This document shows positions 1 to 8,246 of a stretch of 64,000 nt of DNA, piece by piece. A program made the position numbers and the translations under genes. The notes under the pieces are model-generated. The model was not told where the DNA came from. It was given only the letters and a program-made list of their open reading frames with translations, and made no database searches. Origin of the DNA: Anaerolineae bacterium (GTDB taxonomy: Bacteria > Chloroflexota > Anaerolineae > 4572-78 > J111); assembly GCA_022071955.1 (NCBI GenBank), contig JAJVIM010000022.1:331760-395759 (forward strand), in the 5' to 3' direction. How positions within the stretch are numbered: position 1 is the first letter of the stretch; each line of letters opens with the position of its first letter.

Positions 1-500
1 TTTTTCAGGCTGAGTTCGGCTTCGGCTTTGGCCACGTCATCCGGGTCCGGCCCGTCGAGCAGGTCGGCCAGTTTGAGCCGGGCGCTGGTCACTTTGGCCT
101 GCGCTTCGGCAACTTTCTCGGCCAGGGTCGGCTCGAACAACTTTTGCAAATTGGCCTCCTGCTGGGCCAGATCGATTTCGGCCTGCCGGATGTCGTATTC
201 CAGGTTGTCGGTGCGCAGCCGGGCCAGCACCGCGCCCTGCGCCACCAGTTGGCCGCGCTTCACCGGCACCTCATCAACCACGCCGCCGGTTTCAAACTTC
301 ATTTCAACTTCGGCGCGGGGTTCAATCTGGCCGGTGGCGCTGACCGTATCCACCAGCGAATCAAGTTTGGCTTCAACAATTTCGATGTTGGGGTCATCGG
401 CGACGGTTTTTGGCTCGGTGGGGGTGAGGTACAGATAGCTGCCCACGCTGCCGCCAATTACGGCGGTCAGAATGAGGACAATGATGATCGCTCGTTTCAT
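1..500 (-). CDS. HlyD/RND-type efflux adaptor (membrane fusion protein), N-terminal part
   Basis: The reverse strand reads from an ATG at 500 off the left edge without a stop, giving about 166 residues. Residues 4-25 form a signal anchor. A lipoyl/barrel-sandwich region follows (VEMKFETGGVVDEVPVKRGQ, about 66-85), then an alanine-rich coiled coil (about 103-150). This order is that of periplasmic adaptors feeding an ABC-type exporter of the MacB or permease kind, in which the hairpin docks on partner subunits. GGGAG lies 5 nt before the start and contains the stop region of the small gene upstream, so the two are probably translated together. The C-terminal half and the transporter partner are outside the window. 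Confidence 0.85.
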   Translation of the reverse strand, partial: MKRAIIIVLILTAVIGGSVGSYLYLTPTEPKTVADDPNIEIVEAKLDSLVDTVSATGQIEPRAEVEMKFETGGVVDEVPVKRGQLVAQGAVLARLRTDNLEYDIRQAEIDLAQQEANLQKLFEPTLAEKVAEAQAKVTSARLKLADLLDGPDPDDVAKAEAELSLK

Positions 501-502
501 AC

Positions 503-658
503 TTACTCCCGGTTCATCAGGCGGAGCAGCCATTCTTTGAGTTTGGCTGGCTGCCGCGCCTGTTGCGCCTGCAAAGCCAGCCGCTCGCGGTCGGCTTCGG
601 CCTGCAAATCTTTGCAATGTTGGTTTTGAACTTCGTGAAATTCCGGCAAATTGAACAT
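503..658 (-). CDS. small charged protein, 51 aa, unknown function
   Basis: It starts at an ATG just after a strong AAGGGAGGG ribosome site (about 660-668) and ends in a TAA two bases from the start of the efflux adaptor. A longer upstream start exists but runs back into the intergenic palindrome, so the RBS-supported start is preferred. The product is hydrophilic and helical, rich in Gln, Ala, Glu and Arg, with no membrane segment and no cysteine pair. I recognise no family. Close spacing and shared translation signals suggest cotranscription with the efflux adaptor, but no function can be deduced. Confidence 0.55.
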   Translation of the reverse strand: MFNLPEFHEVQNQHCKDLQAEADRERLALQAQQARQPAKLKEWLLRLMNRE

Positions 659-701
659 ATTTCCCTCCCTTAAAAATAGGCGAATCTGCGAGTCAGCGAA
701 T

Positions 702-729
702 GTAGGGGCGGTTCGCGAACCGCCCCTAC
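702..729. repeat. 28-bp perfect palindrome (REP-like)
   Basis: The 28 bases at 702-729 are their own reverse complement, centred on GTTCGCGAAC and flanked by GC-rich arms GTAGGGGCG/CGCCCCTAC. A one-mismatch copy lies at 41602-41629. Both are intergenic, which fits a dispersed REP-like element of the host genome. Confidence 0.8.
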
Positions 730-790
730 CCAATTTTCACCATTGGTCAGGTTGCGGTTGTCGCCCGGTGATGTAGCCGTAAATTGAAAA

Positions 791-842
791 AGGAGTCAAA
801 AAGCACAGCTTTTTGTTCCGGAAGCAAAGCTTTCGGACTCCT
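791..842. repeat. three-way-junction inverted repeat
   Basis: An outer stem AGGAGTC (791-797) pairs with GACTCCT (836-842). Between them are two hairpins: AAAAAGC-aca-GCTTTTT (798-814) and CCGGAAGC-aaa-GCTTTCGG (818-836, one mismatch). It lies between the Yip1 gene end (904) and the small gene start (658), in a stretch with no coding sequence. It could be a structured RNA, a dispersed repeat or a transcription end signal. Confidence 0.6.
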
Positions 843-903
843 GAACCCATTTTTTGGCGCGCAACTTCGCCCCAATTCTGTACGGACTGCGGCGGGGAAA
901 GTT

Positions 904-1662
904 TTAGCCGCCAAAAGCCCTGGCCAAAAATGACGGCGCAACCGCCAGCGCCAGCACCAACGCGGCGTAAAGCAGCGTCAGCGCCAGCGATTTGCCCCGG
1001 CCAAATTTGGCGGCCACGGCCACGCCCAGCACCACCAGCAACAGATGCCACAACCAAAACAGATCGACACGGGCCAGCAACGGCACCAGCGGATTTTTGG
1101 CGTCGGCCATTTGGTCGCCGCTGGCTACCAGCATGGCCAGTCCGGGATATTGAATCGCGCCGCGGGTGATCAGCGTCAGCGCGGCCTGCACCAGCAAGCC
1201 AATCGCCAGCGGAATGCGGCTCCATGTACTCACGGCAAACATATCGCCAAAGCTCAGATCATCGCCGCCGGCCAGCATCGCCCCAAAATAGAAGTAGACG
1301 GTTTGGGCCAGCATGCCGATGACCAGAGCGATGCCGCCAAAACCCAGGCCCGTGCCCAGCAAAAATGGCAGCGACAGCGTAAACTGCATCGCCTCGCGGG
1401 CGGCCGCGGCCTGCTCTTTGGGCATGGTTGCCAGTTGGCTTTCGGCCTGGGCGCGGGCGGTTTCCAGCAGATAGGGCGTTTGCACTGCCGTGGCAATGGC
1501 AAATGCTATCAAAAAAAGCAGTAGCGGCAAGCCCCAGCGCCAGCGACTCTGGCGGGCCAGCACCTGGCCAAATGTGGTTAACGGCTTATCGATGATACCT
1601 AACAGGTTTTGCCACATCGGTGGCAGTGGTTGGCCCGGCACGGAGCCAAGCGAGGTGGTCAT
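904..1662 (-). CDS. Yip1-family integral membrane protein
   Basis: 252 residues with an amphipathic N-terminus (a MWQNLLGIIDKP-type opening) and five or so membrane segments at roughly 45-65, 98-125, 145-170, 175-190 and 208-250. The N-terminal sequence followed by a polytopic core matches bacterial Yip1-domain proteins, whose role is not established. GGGAGAG sits 8 nt before the ATG and supports this start. The next gene downstream on the strand is the small protein and efflux adaptor, about 245 bp away across two inverted repeats, so it is probably a separate transcript. The family assignment comes from the overall pattern only. Confidence 0.7.
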   Translation of the reverse strand: MTTSLGSVPGQPLPPMWQNLLGIIDKPLTTFGQVLARQSRWRWGLPLLLFLIAFAIATAVQTPYLLETARAQAESQLATMPKEQAAAAREAMQFTLSLPFLLGTGLGFGGIALVIGMLAQTVYFYFGAMLAGGDDLSFGDMFAVSTWSRIPLAIGLLVQAALTLITRGAIQYPGLAMLVASGDQMADAKNPLVPLLARVDLFWLWHLLLVVLGVAVAAKFGRGKSLALTLLYAALVLALAVAPSFLARAFGG

Positions 1663-1715
1663 TTTATCTCTCCCAAATAGTGTTGGTTACAACCATTAAT
1701 GTATGATGAGGCGTT

Positions 1716-1958
1716 TCACCCTTGCTGCCGCGAAAAAAACCAGCCCAGCAGCGCAAAGCCCACGGCCAGCGCCGCCAGCCCAAAAACCAGCGGCGGGCCG
1801 TAGCGATGGCCAAAGTTGACCGTCCAGCCCAGCACCGGGTTGCGTTTGGGAACAATCAAACGGTCATCGTTGTGACTGGCGTAAATCCCCAAAAATTTGG
1901 GGGACAACCAGTTGTCCGGGTTCTGCCATTCGGTTTGATTGATGAGTTGTTGATCCAT
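1716..1958 (-). CDS. DUF5808-type small membrane protein
   Basis: 80 residues. The first half has the pattern NPDNW..KFLGIYASHNDDRLIVPKR followed by GWTVNFGH, the signature of DUF5808 domains, which combine a short motif ending in a VPKR-like strand with a GWTLNF strand. One C-terminal membrane helix spans residues 56-75. The start is set by TTGGAGAA ahead of the ATG; a longer upstream frame has no RBS. It lies 53 bp upstream of the Yip1 gene on the same strand and may be cotranscribed with it. The function of the domain is unknown. Confidence 0.7.
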   Translation of the reverse strand: MDQQLINQTEWQNPDNWLSPKFLGIYASHNDDRLIVPKRNPVLGWTVNFGHRYGPPLVFGLAALAVGFALLGWFFSRQQG

Positions 1959-2204
1959 TGTTAATTCTCCAAGAATTAAATTGGCTTTCAGCACAAGCTG
2001 CTTTAGCTTGAGTGGTCTATTCTTTAGAAAGACCGGGAATCGTTTCCGATCACTGCTCAGTGTACCGCAGAACGCCGGCCAACACATCAGACCAGAGACC
2101 GATTGCCGCAGCGGAGTTCCCCCGTTATACTCCGACGCCAGACCGATGACTCCCCATTGAAATTATGTTATACTGCAAACAGATTTCCGTGCCTGGGAGC
2201 GATC

Positions 2205-3455
2205 ATGACGCCAACTGACACATTGAGTCGCGGCATTGCCGCCGCCGAAGCCGGCGACCGGGTTGAAGCGCGCGCGCTGCTAACTGAAGTTGTCCAGACC
2301 GATGACAGCCAGCTTGAAGGCTGGTGGTGGCTGAGCCAGGTTATCGACAGCCTGGAAGAGCGGGCCATCTGCCTGGAAAATGTACTGACCCTTGACCCCG
2401 CCCACAAAGCCGCCCAACACGAACTGGCCTGGGTGCAGGAGCAGCAGGAAAAGTTTTTCCGGCCGGTTTACGCCCCCGGCCAGGAAAAACCGATTGAAGG
2501 CGTTACGCCGTTGTCCGCAACGGCCACCGCCCCCATCACCACCGATTACCCCAATAAAGACGAATTTGATAACGAATGGCTCTGTCCTTACTGCGCCGCC
2601 GCCACTCGCCCCAAAGATGCGGCCTGCCCGCACTGCAAACAGCCGCTGGTGATCACCCGGCGGGTCAGCCGCGAACGGTCGGCGTGGTTGTGGCGCGGCA
2701 TTTTTGTGCAGATCGGCTTTATTTTAACCGCCTTCGCGGCGCTGTCGGTGTCGTACGCGCTGATCTTTCGGTATTACCGGCTGGCCAGCCCGCTGGCATA
2801 TGTGCCGCTCTACTTTGGGCAGCCGGTTGACCGTCCCGCCGAGCTGGCCCAAAAAGCGCTGGAGATATACCCATTGTGGGTATTTTGGGCGTTTTTGGCG
2901 GCAGGCTGGCTGTCGCTGCTGTTGATTGGGCTGCTTTATTTTCGGGTGAAGCAGGGCAACACGGTGTATTTTATCAACGCCACGGCGATGCTGGCGCTGG
3001 GGTTGGGGCTGGCGGCCTTTTCCGGCGGGTCAACCCTGCAACTGGTGCTGGGCAGCATTGTGCTGATCTTTGGCGCTACCCAAATGCTGGTTACCCTCAA
3101 CCTGTGGAACGACTTTAAATTCAAATCGGAGCGGCTGCGGCTGGTGACCGATGGCGGCATCAAAAATCACGCCTCGTTTTATTTGGCCGGCCGCAAATAT
3201 GCCGAGCTGGGCATGTGGGGGCTGGCGATGCTCCACTACCGCCGGGCGGTGGCCCGCAAAGAACGTAACGCGGTGTACCACCTGGCGCTGGCGCTGGCCT
3301 ACAGCAAAATCAACCGCCCTGACCTGGCCGAAAAATCGCTGGACGCCGCCGAACGGATTGACCCCGACTCGCCGGAAATCTGGGAGCTGCGCAAACAGGT
3401 GAGCGCGCAAAAGGCGCGTCCGCGCCGGCCGCTGAAAAGAATGAACCCCAGATGA
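2205..3455 (+). CDS. TPR and zinc-ribbon membrane protein
   Basis: 416 residues. An N-terminal tetratricopeptide-like region (1-75) is followed by a double CxxC zinc ribbon (CPYC...CPHC, about 126-146). Four membrane helices come next (about 167-190, 224-246, 256-275, 284-305), and a C-terminal tetratricopeptide pair (about 325-405) begins KNHASFYLAGRKYAELG. The ATG at 2205 has GGGAG upstream and starts at the TPR; an upstream extension would run through the promoter region. It overlaps the downstream kinase start by 4 bp (ATGA), so the two are translationally coupled. It may be an accessory of that sensor, but its function is unknown. Confidence 0.75.
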   Translation: MTPTDTLSRGIAAAEAGDRVEARALLTEVVQTDDSQLEGWWWLSQVIDSLEERAICLENVLTLDPAHKAAQHELAWVQEQQEKFFRPVYAPGQEKPIEGVTPLSATATAPITTDYPNKDEFDNEWLCPYCAAATRPKDAACPHCKQPLVITRRVSRERSAWLWRGIFVQIGFILTAFAALSVSYALIFRYYRLASPLAYVPLYFGQPVDRPAELAQKALEIYPLWVFWAFLAAGWLSLLLIGLLYFRVKQGNTVYFINATAMLALGLGLAAFSGGSTLQLVLGSIVLIFGATQMLVTLNLWNDFKFKSERLRLVTDGGIKNHASFYLAGRKYAELGMWGLAMLHYRRAVARKERNAVYHLALALAYSKINRPDLAEKSLDAAERIDPDSPEIWELRKQVSAQKARPRRPLKRMNPR

Positions 3456-4996
3456 TGATGGCCCCCAAACGCTGGTTCAGCCTGCCCCTGCCCCAAAAAT
3501 TAAAGCAACTGCTGCACAAGGTGCTGGCTTTTTTTACCCGCCTCCAATGGAAGCTGACGCTGGCCTACACCGGCTTTACGGCGGCCACCATTCTGGTATT
3601 GGGCGGGGCGGCCGTCGGTTTTATCTGGTACACCACCTTTCGCTCCAACGCGCTGCCGCTGGCTATTGCCAGCGCGCTGCAAAAGGCCAGCCCGCTGATC
3701 GCCGCCTATCTTGAGCCTGAACCCAACCTGCCGGGTCTCGAACGCTGGCTGGACTCGGTGATGCAGGACGAAAACCTGATCATCCCCCTGCCCCGCGACG
3801 ACACCGCCGGCAACTCCACTGACACCATGCCGGCCCAGTTTGGCCGGGTGGTCCAACTGGCCATTGTCAACCCGGCCGGCGAGACGCTGGCCGGCTACCC
3901 GCCCGAATCCGTTCCCGCTGGCGCGCCGTTTGTCCCCGCGCCGGAAACCGCGGCCATTTTTGCCGCCGCGCAGGCCGGCCAAACCGAACCGGACCAGCTT
4001 TCGATGCGTGACAGTAACGGCGACAACGCGGCCGCCGTGCCAATTTTGGGCCAAAATGGGCAGCAGCTCGGCGCGATTTATTTGATCGCTGCCCTGCCCA
4101 TTGGTGAAATGGAACTGGTGCAGCTATTTTTTCAGGGGACAATTTTGCCGGCGGCGGCGGGCATGCTGGTGGTCGGCGTGCTGGCCGGCCTGCTCTTTGG
4201 CTACCTCATTTCCCGCGGGCTGACCCGCCGGTTGAAGCGGCTGGCCCTCACCGCCGATGGCTGGAGCCAGGGCGATTTTGGCCAACTGGCCTATGATCAA
4301 TCCGGCGACGAGTTGGGCCAGTTGGCCCGCCACCTCAACCACATGGCCATCCAGTTGCAGAATCTGCTGCAAACCCGGCAGGAACTGGCCACGCTGGAGG
4401 AGCGCAACCGGCTGGCCCGCGACCTGCACGACTCGGTGAAGCAGCAGGTGTTTGCCACGGCCATGCAAATCGGCGCGGCCAAAGTACTCATCGAGCAGCA
4501 GCCGGACGCGGCCAAAGGCCGGATTCTGGAAGCCGAACAGCTCATCAAACAATCGCAGCAGGAGCTAACCTCGCTCATCAACGAGCTGCGCCCGGCCGCG
4601 CTCGAAGGCAAGGGGCTGGCCAAAGCCTTGCAGGATTACGCCGCCGACTGGTCGCGGCAAACCAGCGTATCCGCCGAGGTGAGGGTGCGCGGCGAGCGAC
4701 CGCTGCCGCTGTCGCTGGAGCAAACGCTGTTTCGGGTGGCGCAGGAGGGACTGGCCAACGTAGCGCGCCACAGCCACGCGTCGGCGGTTGAAATTGATCT
4801 GGCCTGGGAGCCGGACGGCCTGACTCTGACCATCACCGACAACGGCCAGGGTTTTAACGTGATCGAACCCAACGGCCAGGGGGTCGGCCTGAAAAGTATG
4901 AACGAGCGCATCGCCGCGGCGGGCGGCTGCCTGTCGGTAAAAAGTTTGCCCGGCCACGGCACGCAAATTACCGCCCGGCTGGCCAACATCAATTAG
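3452..4996 (+). CDS. NarX/LiaS-type sensor histidine kinase
   Basis: 514 residues. A first membrane helix (about 36-58), an extracytoplasmic sensor of about 165 residues and a second helix (about 229-251) lead into a HAMP linker (about 252-305). The HisKA_3 dimerisation helix carries the phospho-acceptor His326 in RLARDLHDSVKQ. The C-terminal HATPase_c has VAQEGLANVARHS (N box) and ITDNGQGF (G1 box). This is the NarL-partner class of kinase. The start codon overlaps the preceding TPR gene, and the NarL-type regulator follows after 9 bp, forming a three-gene operon. The stimulus cannot be read from the sensor domain. Confidence 0.92.
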   Translation: MMMAPKRWFSLPLPQKLKQLLHKVLAFFTRLQWKLTLAYTGFTAATILVLGGAAVGFIWYTTFRSNALPLAIASALQKASPLIAAYLEPEPNLPGLERWLDSVMQDENLIIPLPRDDTAGNSTDTMPAQFGRVVQLAIVNPAGETLAGYPPESVPAGAPFVPAPETAAIFAAAQAGQTEPDQLSMRDSNGDNAAAVPILGQNGQQLGAIYLIAALPIGEMELVQLFFQGTILPAAAGMLVVGVLAGLLFGYLISRGLTRRLKRLALTADGWSQGDFGQLAYDQSGDELGQLARHLNHMAIQLQNLLQTRQELATLEERNRLARDLHDSVKQQVFATAMQIGAAKVLIEQQPDAAKGRILEAEQLIKQSQQELTSLINELRPAALEGKGLAKALQDYAADWSRQTSVSAEVRVRGERPLPLSLEQTLFRVAQEGLANVARHSHASAVEIDLAWEPDGLTLTITDNGQGFNVIEPNGQGVGLKSMNERIAAAGGCLSVKSLPGHGTQITARLANIN

Positions 4997-5005
4997 AGGC
5001 AACCC

Positions 5006-5668
5006 GTGACGGAAGCCATTACCGTTTTCATTGTTGACGATCATAAAGTGGTGCGGCAGGGCGTCCGCGCTTTTTTGGACACCCAGCCCGATCTGGTGGT
5101 AGTCGGCGAAGCTGAATCCGGCGCGGAGGCCGTTGAGGCCGTCGCCGAACACGCCCCCGACGTGGTGCTGATGGATTTGATTATGCCCGGCATGGACGGC
5201 GTTGAGGCCACGCGGCAGGTCAAAAAAGTCAGCCCGCGCACGCAGATTATCGTGCTGACCTCCTACCATCAGGATGAGCACATTTTTCCGGCCATCCGCG
5301 CCGGCGCGCTGTCTTATCTTTTAAAGGATGCCGAACCGGACGAACTGGCCAGCGCTATTCGCAAAGCCGCCGCCGGTGAGGCCGTGCTGCACCCGCGGGT
5401 AGCCTCGCGGGTGGTACAGGAGTTGCACGGCGCACGGCAGGATACGCCCAACCCCTTCACCGCCCTCAGCGACCGCGAACTGGAAGTGCTGCGCCTCATT
5501 GCCGATGGGCTGAGCAACGCCGACATCGCCGCCAGCCTGATCATCAGCGAAAAAACCGTTAAGAGTCACGTCAGCAACATTTTGAGCAAACTTCATCTGG
5601 CCGACCGCACCCAGGCCGCCGTGTACGCCTGGCGCGAGGGTGTGGTTCGCCGCAACGACGAGGAATAA
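5006..5668 (+). CDS. NarL/LuxR-family response regulator
   Basis: 220 residues with a GTG start after AGAGG. The receiver domain (1-120) has the acidic pair in IVDDHK, the phospho-acceptor Asp57 in VLMDLIMPG, and the conserved T/S and K. The C-terminal LuxR-type helix-turn-helix (about 150-210) contains LSDRELEVLRLIADGLSN and EKTVKSHVSNI. It is the cognate DNA-binding partner of the kinase that ends 9 bp upstream. It is followed 4 bp later by a methyltransferase, which may be part of the same operon. Targets are unknown. Confidence 0.93.
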   Translation: MTEAITVFIVDDHKVVRQGVRAFLDTQPDLVVVGEAESGAEAVEAVAEHAPDVVLMDLIMPGMDGVEATRQVKKVSPRTQIIVLTSYHQDEHIFPAIRAGALSYLLKDAEPDELASAIRKAAAGEAVLHPRVASRVVQELHGARQDTPNPFTALSDRELEVLRLIADGLSNADIAASLIISEKTVKSHVSNILSKLHLADRTQAAVYAWREGVVRRNDEE

Positions 5669-5672
5669 ACCG

Positions 5673-6368
5673 ATGGACCACTTTATCGATATTTACCGGC
5701 GGCACGGCGACCGCTACCACCAAATGATCGAGCCGGAAGACATCGACGGCAACCTGCTGCCGGCGCTGGAAGCCGTAACGCCGCTGGCTGGCTGCCGCCT
5801 GCTTGATGTGGGCAGCGGCACGGGCCGGCTGCCGCTGCTGCTGGCCAACCGCGTTTCGCAACTGGTCTGCCTGGATTTGCACACCGGCATGCTCACCGAA
5901 CACAGCCGCCAGCGTGCCCGGCGCGGCGGGAGGTGGGGCCTGCTGCAAGCCGATATGCGCCAGCTCCCCCTGCCGTCCGCCGCGTTCAACGTGGTCACTG
6001 CCGGCTGGGCGCTGGGCCATTTTGTCGGCTGGTACAAAGCTGAGTGGCAAACCGAAATGCGCCGGGTGCTGACCGAACTGGAACGGACGGCGCAGCCGGG
6101 CGGGGCCATCATCATTATGGAAACGCTCAGCACCGGCAGCCTCACGCCCGCGCCGCCCACGGCCGGGCTGGCCCGCTATTACGATTGGCTGGAAAACGAC
6201 TGGGGCTATTCGCGCCGACAAATCCCCACCGACTACCAGTTTGCCAGCGTAGACGAAGCCGTGGCCAAAACCGAGTTCTTTTTTGGGGCGGAGCTGGCGG
6301 CCAAAGTGCGGGTCAACGGCTGGGCGCGGCTGCCGGAATGGACCGGCGTTTGGAGCAAAATAGTATGA
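5673..6368 (+). CDS. class I SAM-dependent methyltransferase
   Basis: 231 residues. The Rossmann-fold motif I is LLDVGSGTGRLPLLL (43-57), and VCLDLHTGML is the acidic-loop motif II. Asp and Pro residues follow in the RQLPLPSAAFNVVTAGWALGH region. No substrate-defining domain is visible. The ATG at 5673 follows GAGG within the end of the response regulator gene; an upstream in-frame ATG-less extension is ignored. The stop overlaps the start of a second, different methyltransferase (ATGA), so the pair is probably translated together. The substrate is unknown. Confidence 0.85.
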   Translation: MDHFIDIYRRHGDRYHQMIEPEDIDGNLLPALEAVTPLAGCRLLDVGSGTGRLPLLLANRVSQLVCLDLHTGMLTEHSRQRARRGGRWGLLQADMRQLPLPSAAFNVVTAGWALGHFVGWYKAEWQTEMRRVLTELERTAQPGGAIIIMETLSTGSLTPAPPTAGLARYYDWLENDWGYSRRQIPTDYQFASVDEAVAKTEFFFGAELAAKVRVNGWARLPEWTGVWSKIV

Positions 6369-7150
6369 GCACCAGCCATCAACCGCATCAGGATGAATAT
6401 TCTTTTGAAGAGGTGAGCGTGCTGCAAGCCCTGTGGGGCGATGGTTTTCTTTCGCCGGGGGGCGAGCCGCACCTGGACGCTATTGTCGGTGGGTTGAATT
6501 TGCGCGATAAACTGGTGCTGGACATTGGCTGCGCGCTCGGCGGCTACGATCTGCAGCTGGCCCGCAAGTATGGGGCCAGAGTCATCGGCGTGGATGTGGA
6601 AACCGGGCTGATTGAGCAGGGCCAGCGCCGCGTTGCCGCCGCCGGCCTGGCCGACCGGGTGGAGCTGCGCTTGATCCAGCCCGGCCCGCTGCCTTTTCCC
6701 GCGGCCATGTTCGATGCCGTGTTCAGCAAAGATAGCTGGCTGCACATTGAGGATAAAGCCGGCCTGTTTGCCGAACTGTTCCGCGTGCTCAAACCGGGCG
6801 GGCAGCTCGCCGCCAGCGACTGGTGCCGCCAACCCGGCCCGGACAGCCCGGAACTGCTCTATTTTTTTGAAATCGAGGGGTTAACCTATCACATGGCGCC
6901 GCTGGCGGAGTACGTGCAGCATCTGCAAGCGGCCGGTTTTGTGGACATCCGGGTGCAGGATTTTCACGCGGAATACCGGGCGATGGCCCACGAAGAACAC
7001 CGCCGCATGCAAACCGTGCTCAAAAACTCGCTAATTGCCCGGATAGGCGAAAAATGGACTACCCACTACATTGAAGATTGGCGAGCCATCACCGCCATTC
7101 TGGATAGCGGCGACCTGCGCCCCAGCCGCATGTGGGCAACCAAACCCTAA
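6365..7150 (+). CDS. phosphoethanolamine N-methyltransferase-like enzyme
   Basis: 261 residues. SAM motif I is VLDIGCALGG (51-60), followed by VIGVDVETGLIEQG. The segment FSKDSWLHIEDKAGLFAEL, the ASDWC strand and the C-terminal EDWRAITAILDSGDLR...MWATKP resemble the PMT-type phosphobase methyltransferases (for example of Plasmodium), which methylate phosphoethanolamine towards phosphocholine. This is my comparison from memory, and other small-molecule methyltransferases share parts of it. The start overlaps the upstream methyltransferase by 4 bp, and the stop overlaps the converging C45 gene by 4 bp. Confidence 0.7.
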   Translation: MSTSHQPHQDEYSFEEVSVLQALWGDGFLSPGGEPHLDAIVGGLNLRDKLVLDIGCALGGYDLQLARKYGARVIGVDVETGLIEQGQRRVAAAGLADRVELRLIQPGPLPFPAAMFDAVFSKDSWLHIEDKAGLFAELFRVLKPGGQLAASDWCRQPGPDSPELLYFFEIEGLTYHMAPLAEYVQHLQAAGFVDIRVQDFHAEYRAMAHEEHRRMQTVLKNSLIARIGEKWTTHYIEDWRAITAILDSGDLRPSRMWATKP

Positions 7151-8244
7151 ACCACAAACCGTTGATACTCGTTTTGGCAGGGCGGCCCCCACACCGTCCA
7201 AAATTCGCGGGTAGCCGGGCGCATAATGGCCGCGCTGCACGATTCCAGAAACAACGGCTCTTCGGGGTGCACGCAAATGCCGTTGCTGGCGCTGTGGTCG
7301 CGGGTGAGGGCAAACAGATCGTCCAAAGTAACGTTGCCCCGCCGCAACAATTCCTCGCCGCGGTTGAGCCGCGTTTCTGAACTGAGGCGCGATTTGGGCA
7401 GCCGCGCCCGTTCCACTTCGATATTGCAGCCGGCCAGGCAGTGATTGGTGTGAACCGCGCTGCCGGCGGTCACTTCCTGCACCTCGTACCGGCTGGACAT
7501 CGCTTCCACGTTGTAGCCGCGACCACTGGCATCGGCCAGCATGTAGTTGTGCGCCCCGGCCAGTTGGGCCTCGGTGATGCAGGCCAGCGCGTCGTTCAGG
7601 TTGGTCTGGGCCAAAATTTTGCGCACTACAAACGGCCAGGTCACCCCCACCTGCCCGTCGCCGCCGAGCAGGTTGTTAATGCCCACGGCAATCCCGGCTT
7701 CGTTCATGCCGATCATCCCCACGCAGCCAATAATCGACAGCGCCAAAAAGCGCAGCCCGCCGGCCGGTTGGCCGTGCAGCAAAATCACAAACGGTGTGGC
7801 CGTGGCGTGCATATCCCAGGTTTGGCCAAAAAAGCCCCGGCCGTCGGCGGCAGCGGCGGGACTGACGACAAACGCGGTGCAGTTGTCCGCGCCGGGGTTG
7901 GCCGGAACAGCCGGGTGGACGGTTTCATAATTGTAAACCGTGTCGATAAAATCAGTGAAACCATTGAGGATGATCAGTTCGGTCTGGCTCACGCCCGTGG
8001 CCGCGCCGAGGCCGGCCAGCTCGTCCATCAGTTCCGGGGCGTAGGCGTGGTGATACGGCAGGCAGGCCTCGCCCAGCGCCAGCACCTCGGCCCGCGACAG
8101 TTGGTGGCCGGTCCAGTTTTTGTCGCTGCTGAGCATCACGCGCTCTTCGGCCAGCTCTTTGATATCGTGGGCATAGGCCAGCCCGTGCTGCCGGCCCATT
8201 TCAAACGGCGAACCGGCTAACTGAAGCACTCGAATGGGGGGCAT
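7147..8244 (-). CDS. C45-family peptidase / acyltransferase (Ntn hydrolase)
   Basis: 365 residues resembling the acyl-CoA:6-aminopenicillanate acyltransferase (AAT) family. These are self-processing Ntn hydrolases whose nucleophile is a Cys exposed by autocleavage. Here GADNCTAFVV places it at about Cys122, preceded by the LAGLGAATGVSQTELIILNG segment typical of the alpha subunit. RGFFGQTWDMHA and NHCLAG motifs of the family follow. There is no signal peptide, so the enzyme should be cytoplasmic. It lies 2 bp from hemA on the same strand, but nothing ties it to haem synthesis. Substrates of bacterial AAT homologues are mostly unknown amides or lactams. Confidence 0.85.
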   Translation of the reverse strand: MPPIRVLQLAGSPFEMGRQHGLAYAHDIKELAEERVMLSSDKNWTGHQLSRAEVLALGEACLPYHHAYAPELMDELAGLGAATGVSQTELIILNGFTDFIDTVYNYETVHPAVPANPGADNCTAFVVSPAAAADGRGFFGQTWDMHATATPFVILLHGQPAGGLRFLALSIIGCVGMIGMNEAGIAVGINNLLGGDGQVGVTWPFVVRKILAQTNLNDALACITEAQLAGAHNYMLADASGRGYNVEAMSSRYEVQEVTAGSAVHTNHCLAGCNIEVERARLPKSRLSSETRLNRGEELLRRGNVTLDDLFALTRDHSASNGICVHPEEPLFLESCSAAIMRPATREFWTVWGPPCQNEYQRFVV

Positions 8245-8246
8245 AA

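Noticed and set aside
28..629. Two plus-strand open frames at the left edge
   Set aside because: They are antisense to the efflux adaptor, which has a signal anchor, a lipoyl-like domain and an RBS.
6044..6364. N-terminal extension of the PMT-like methyltransferase frame
   Set aside because: It overlaps the previous methyltransferase in another frame. The ATG at 6365 starts at the family's N-terminus and overlaps the previous stop by 4 bp.
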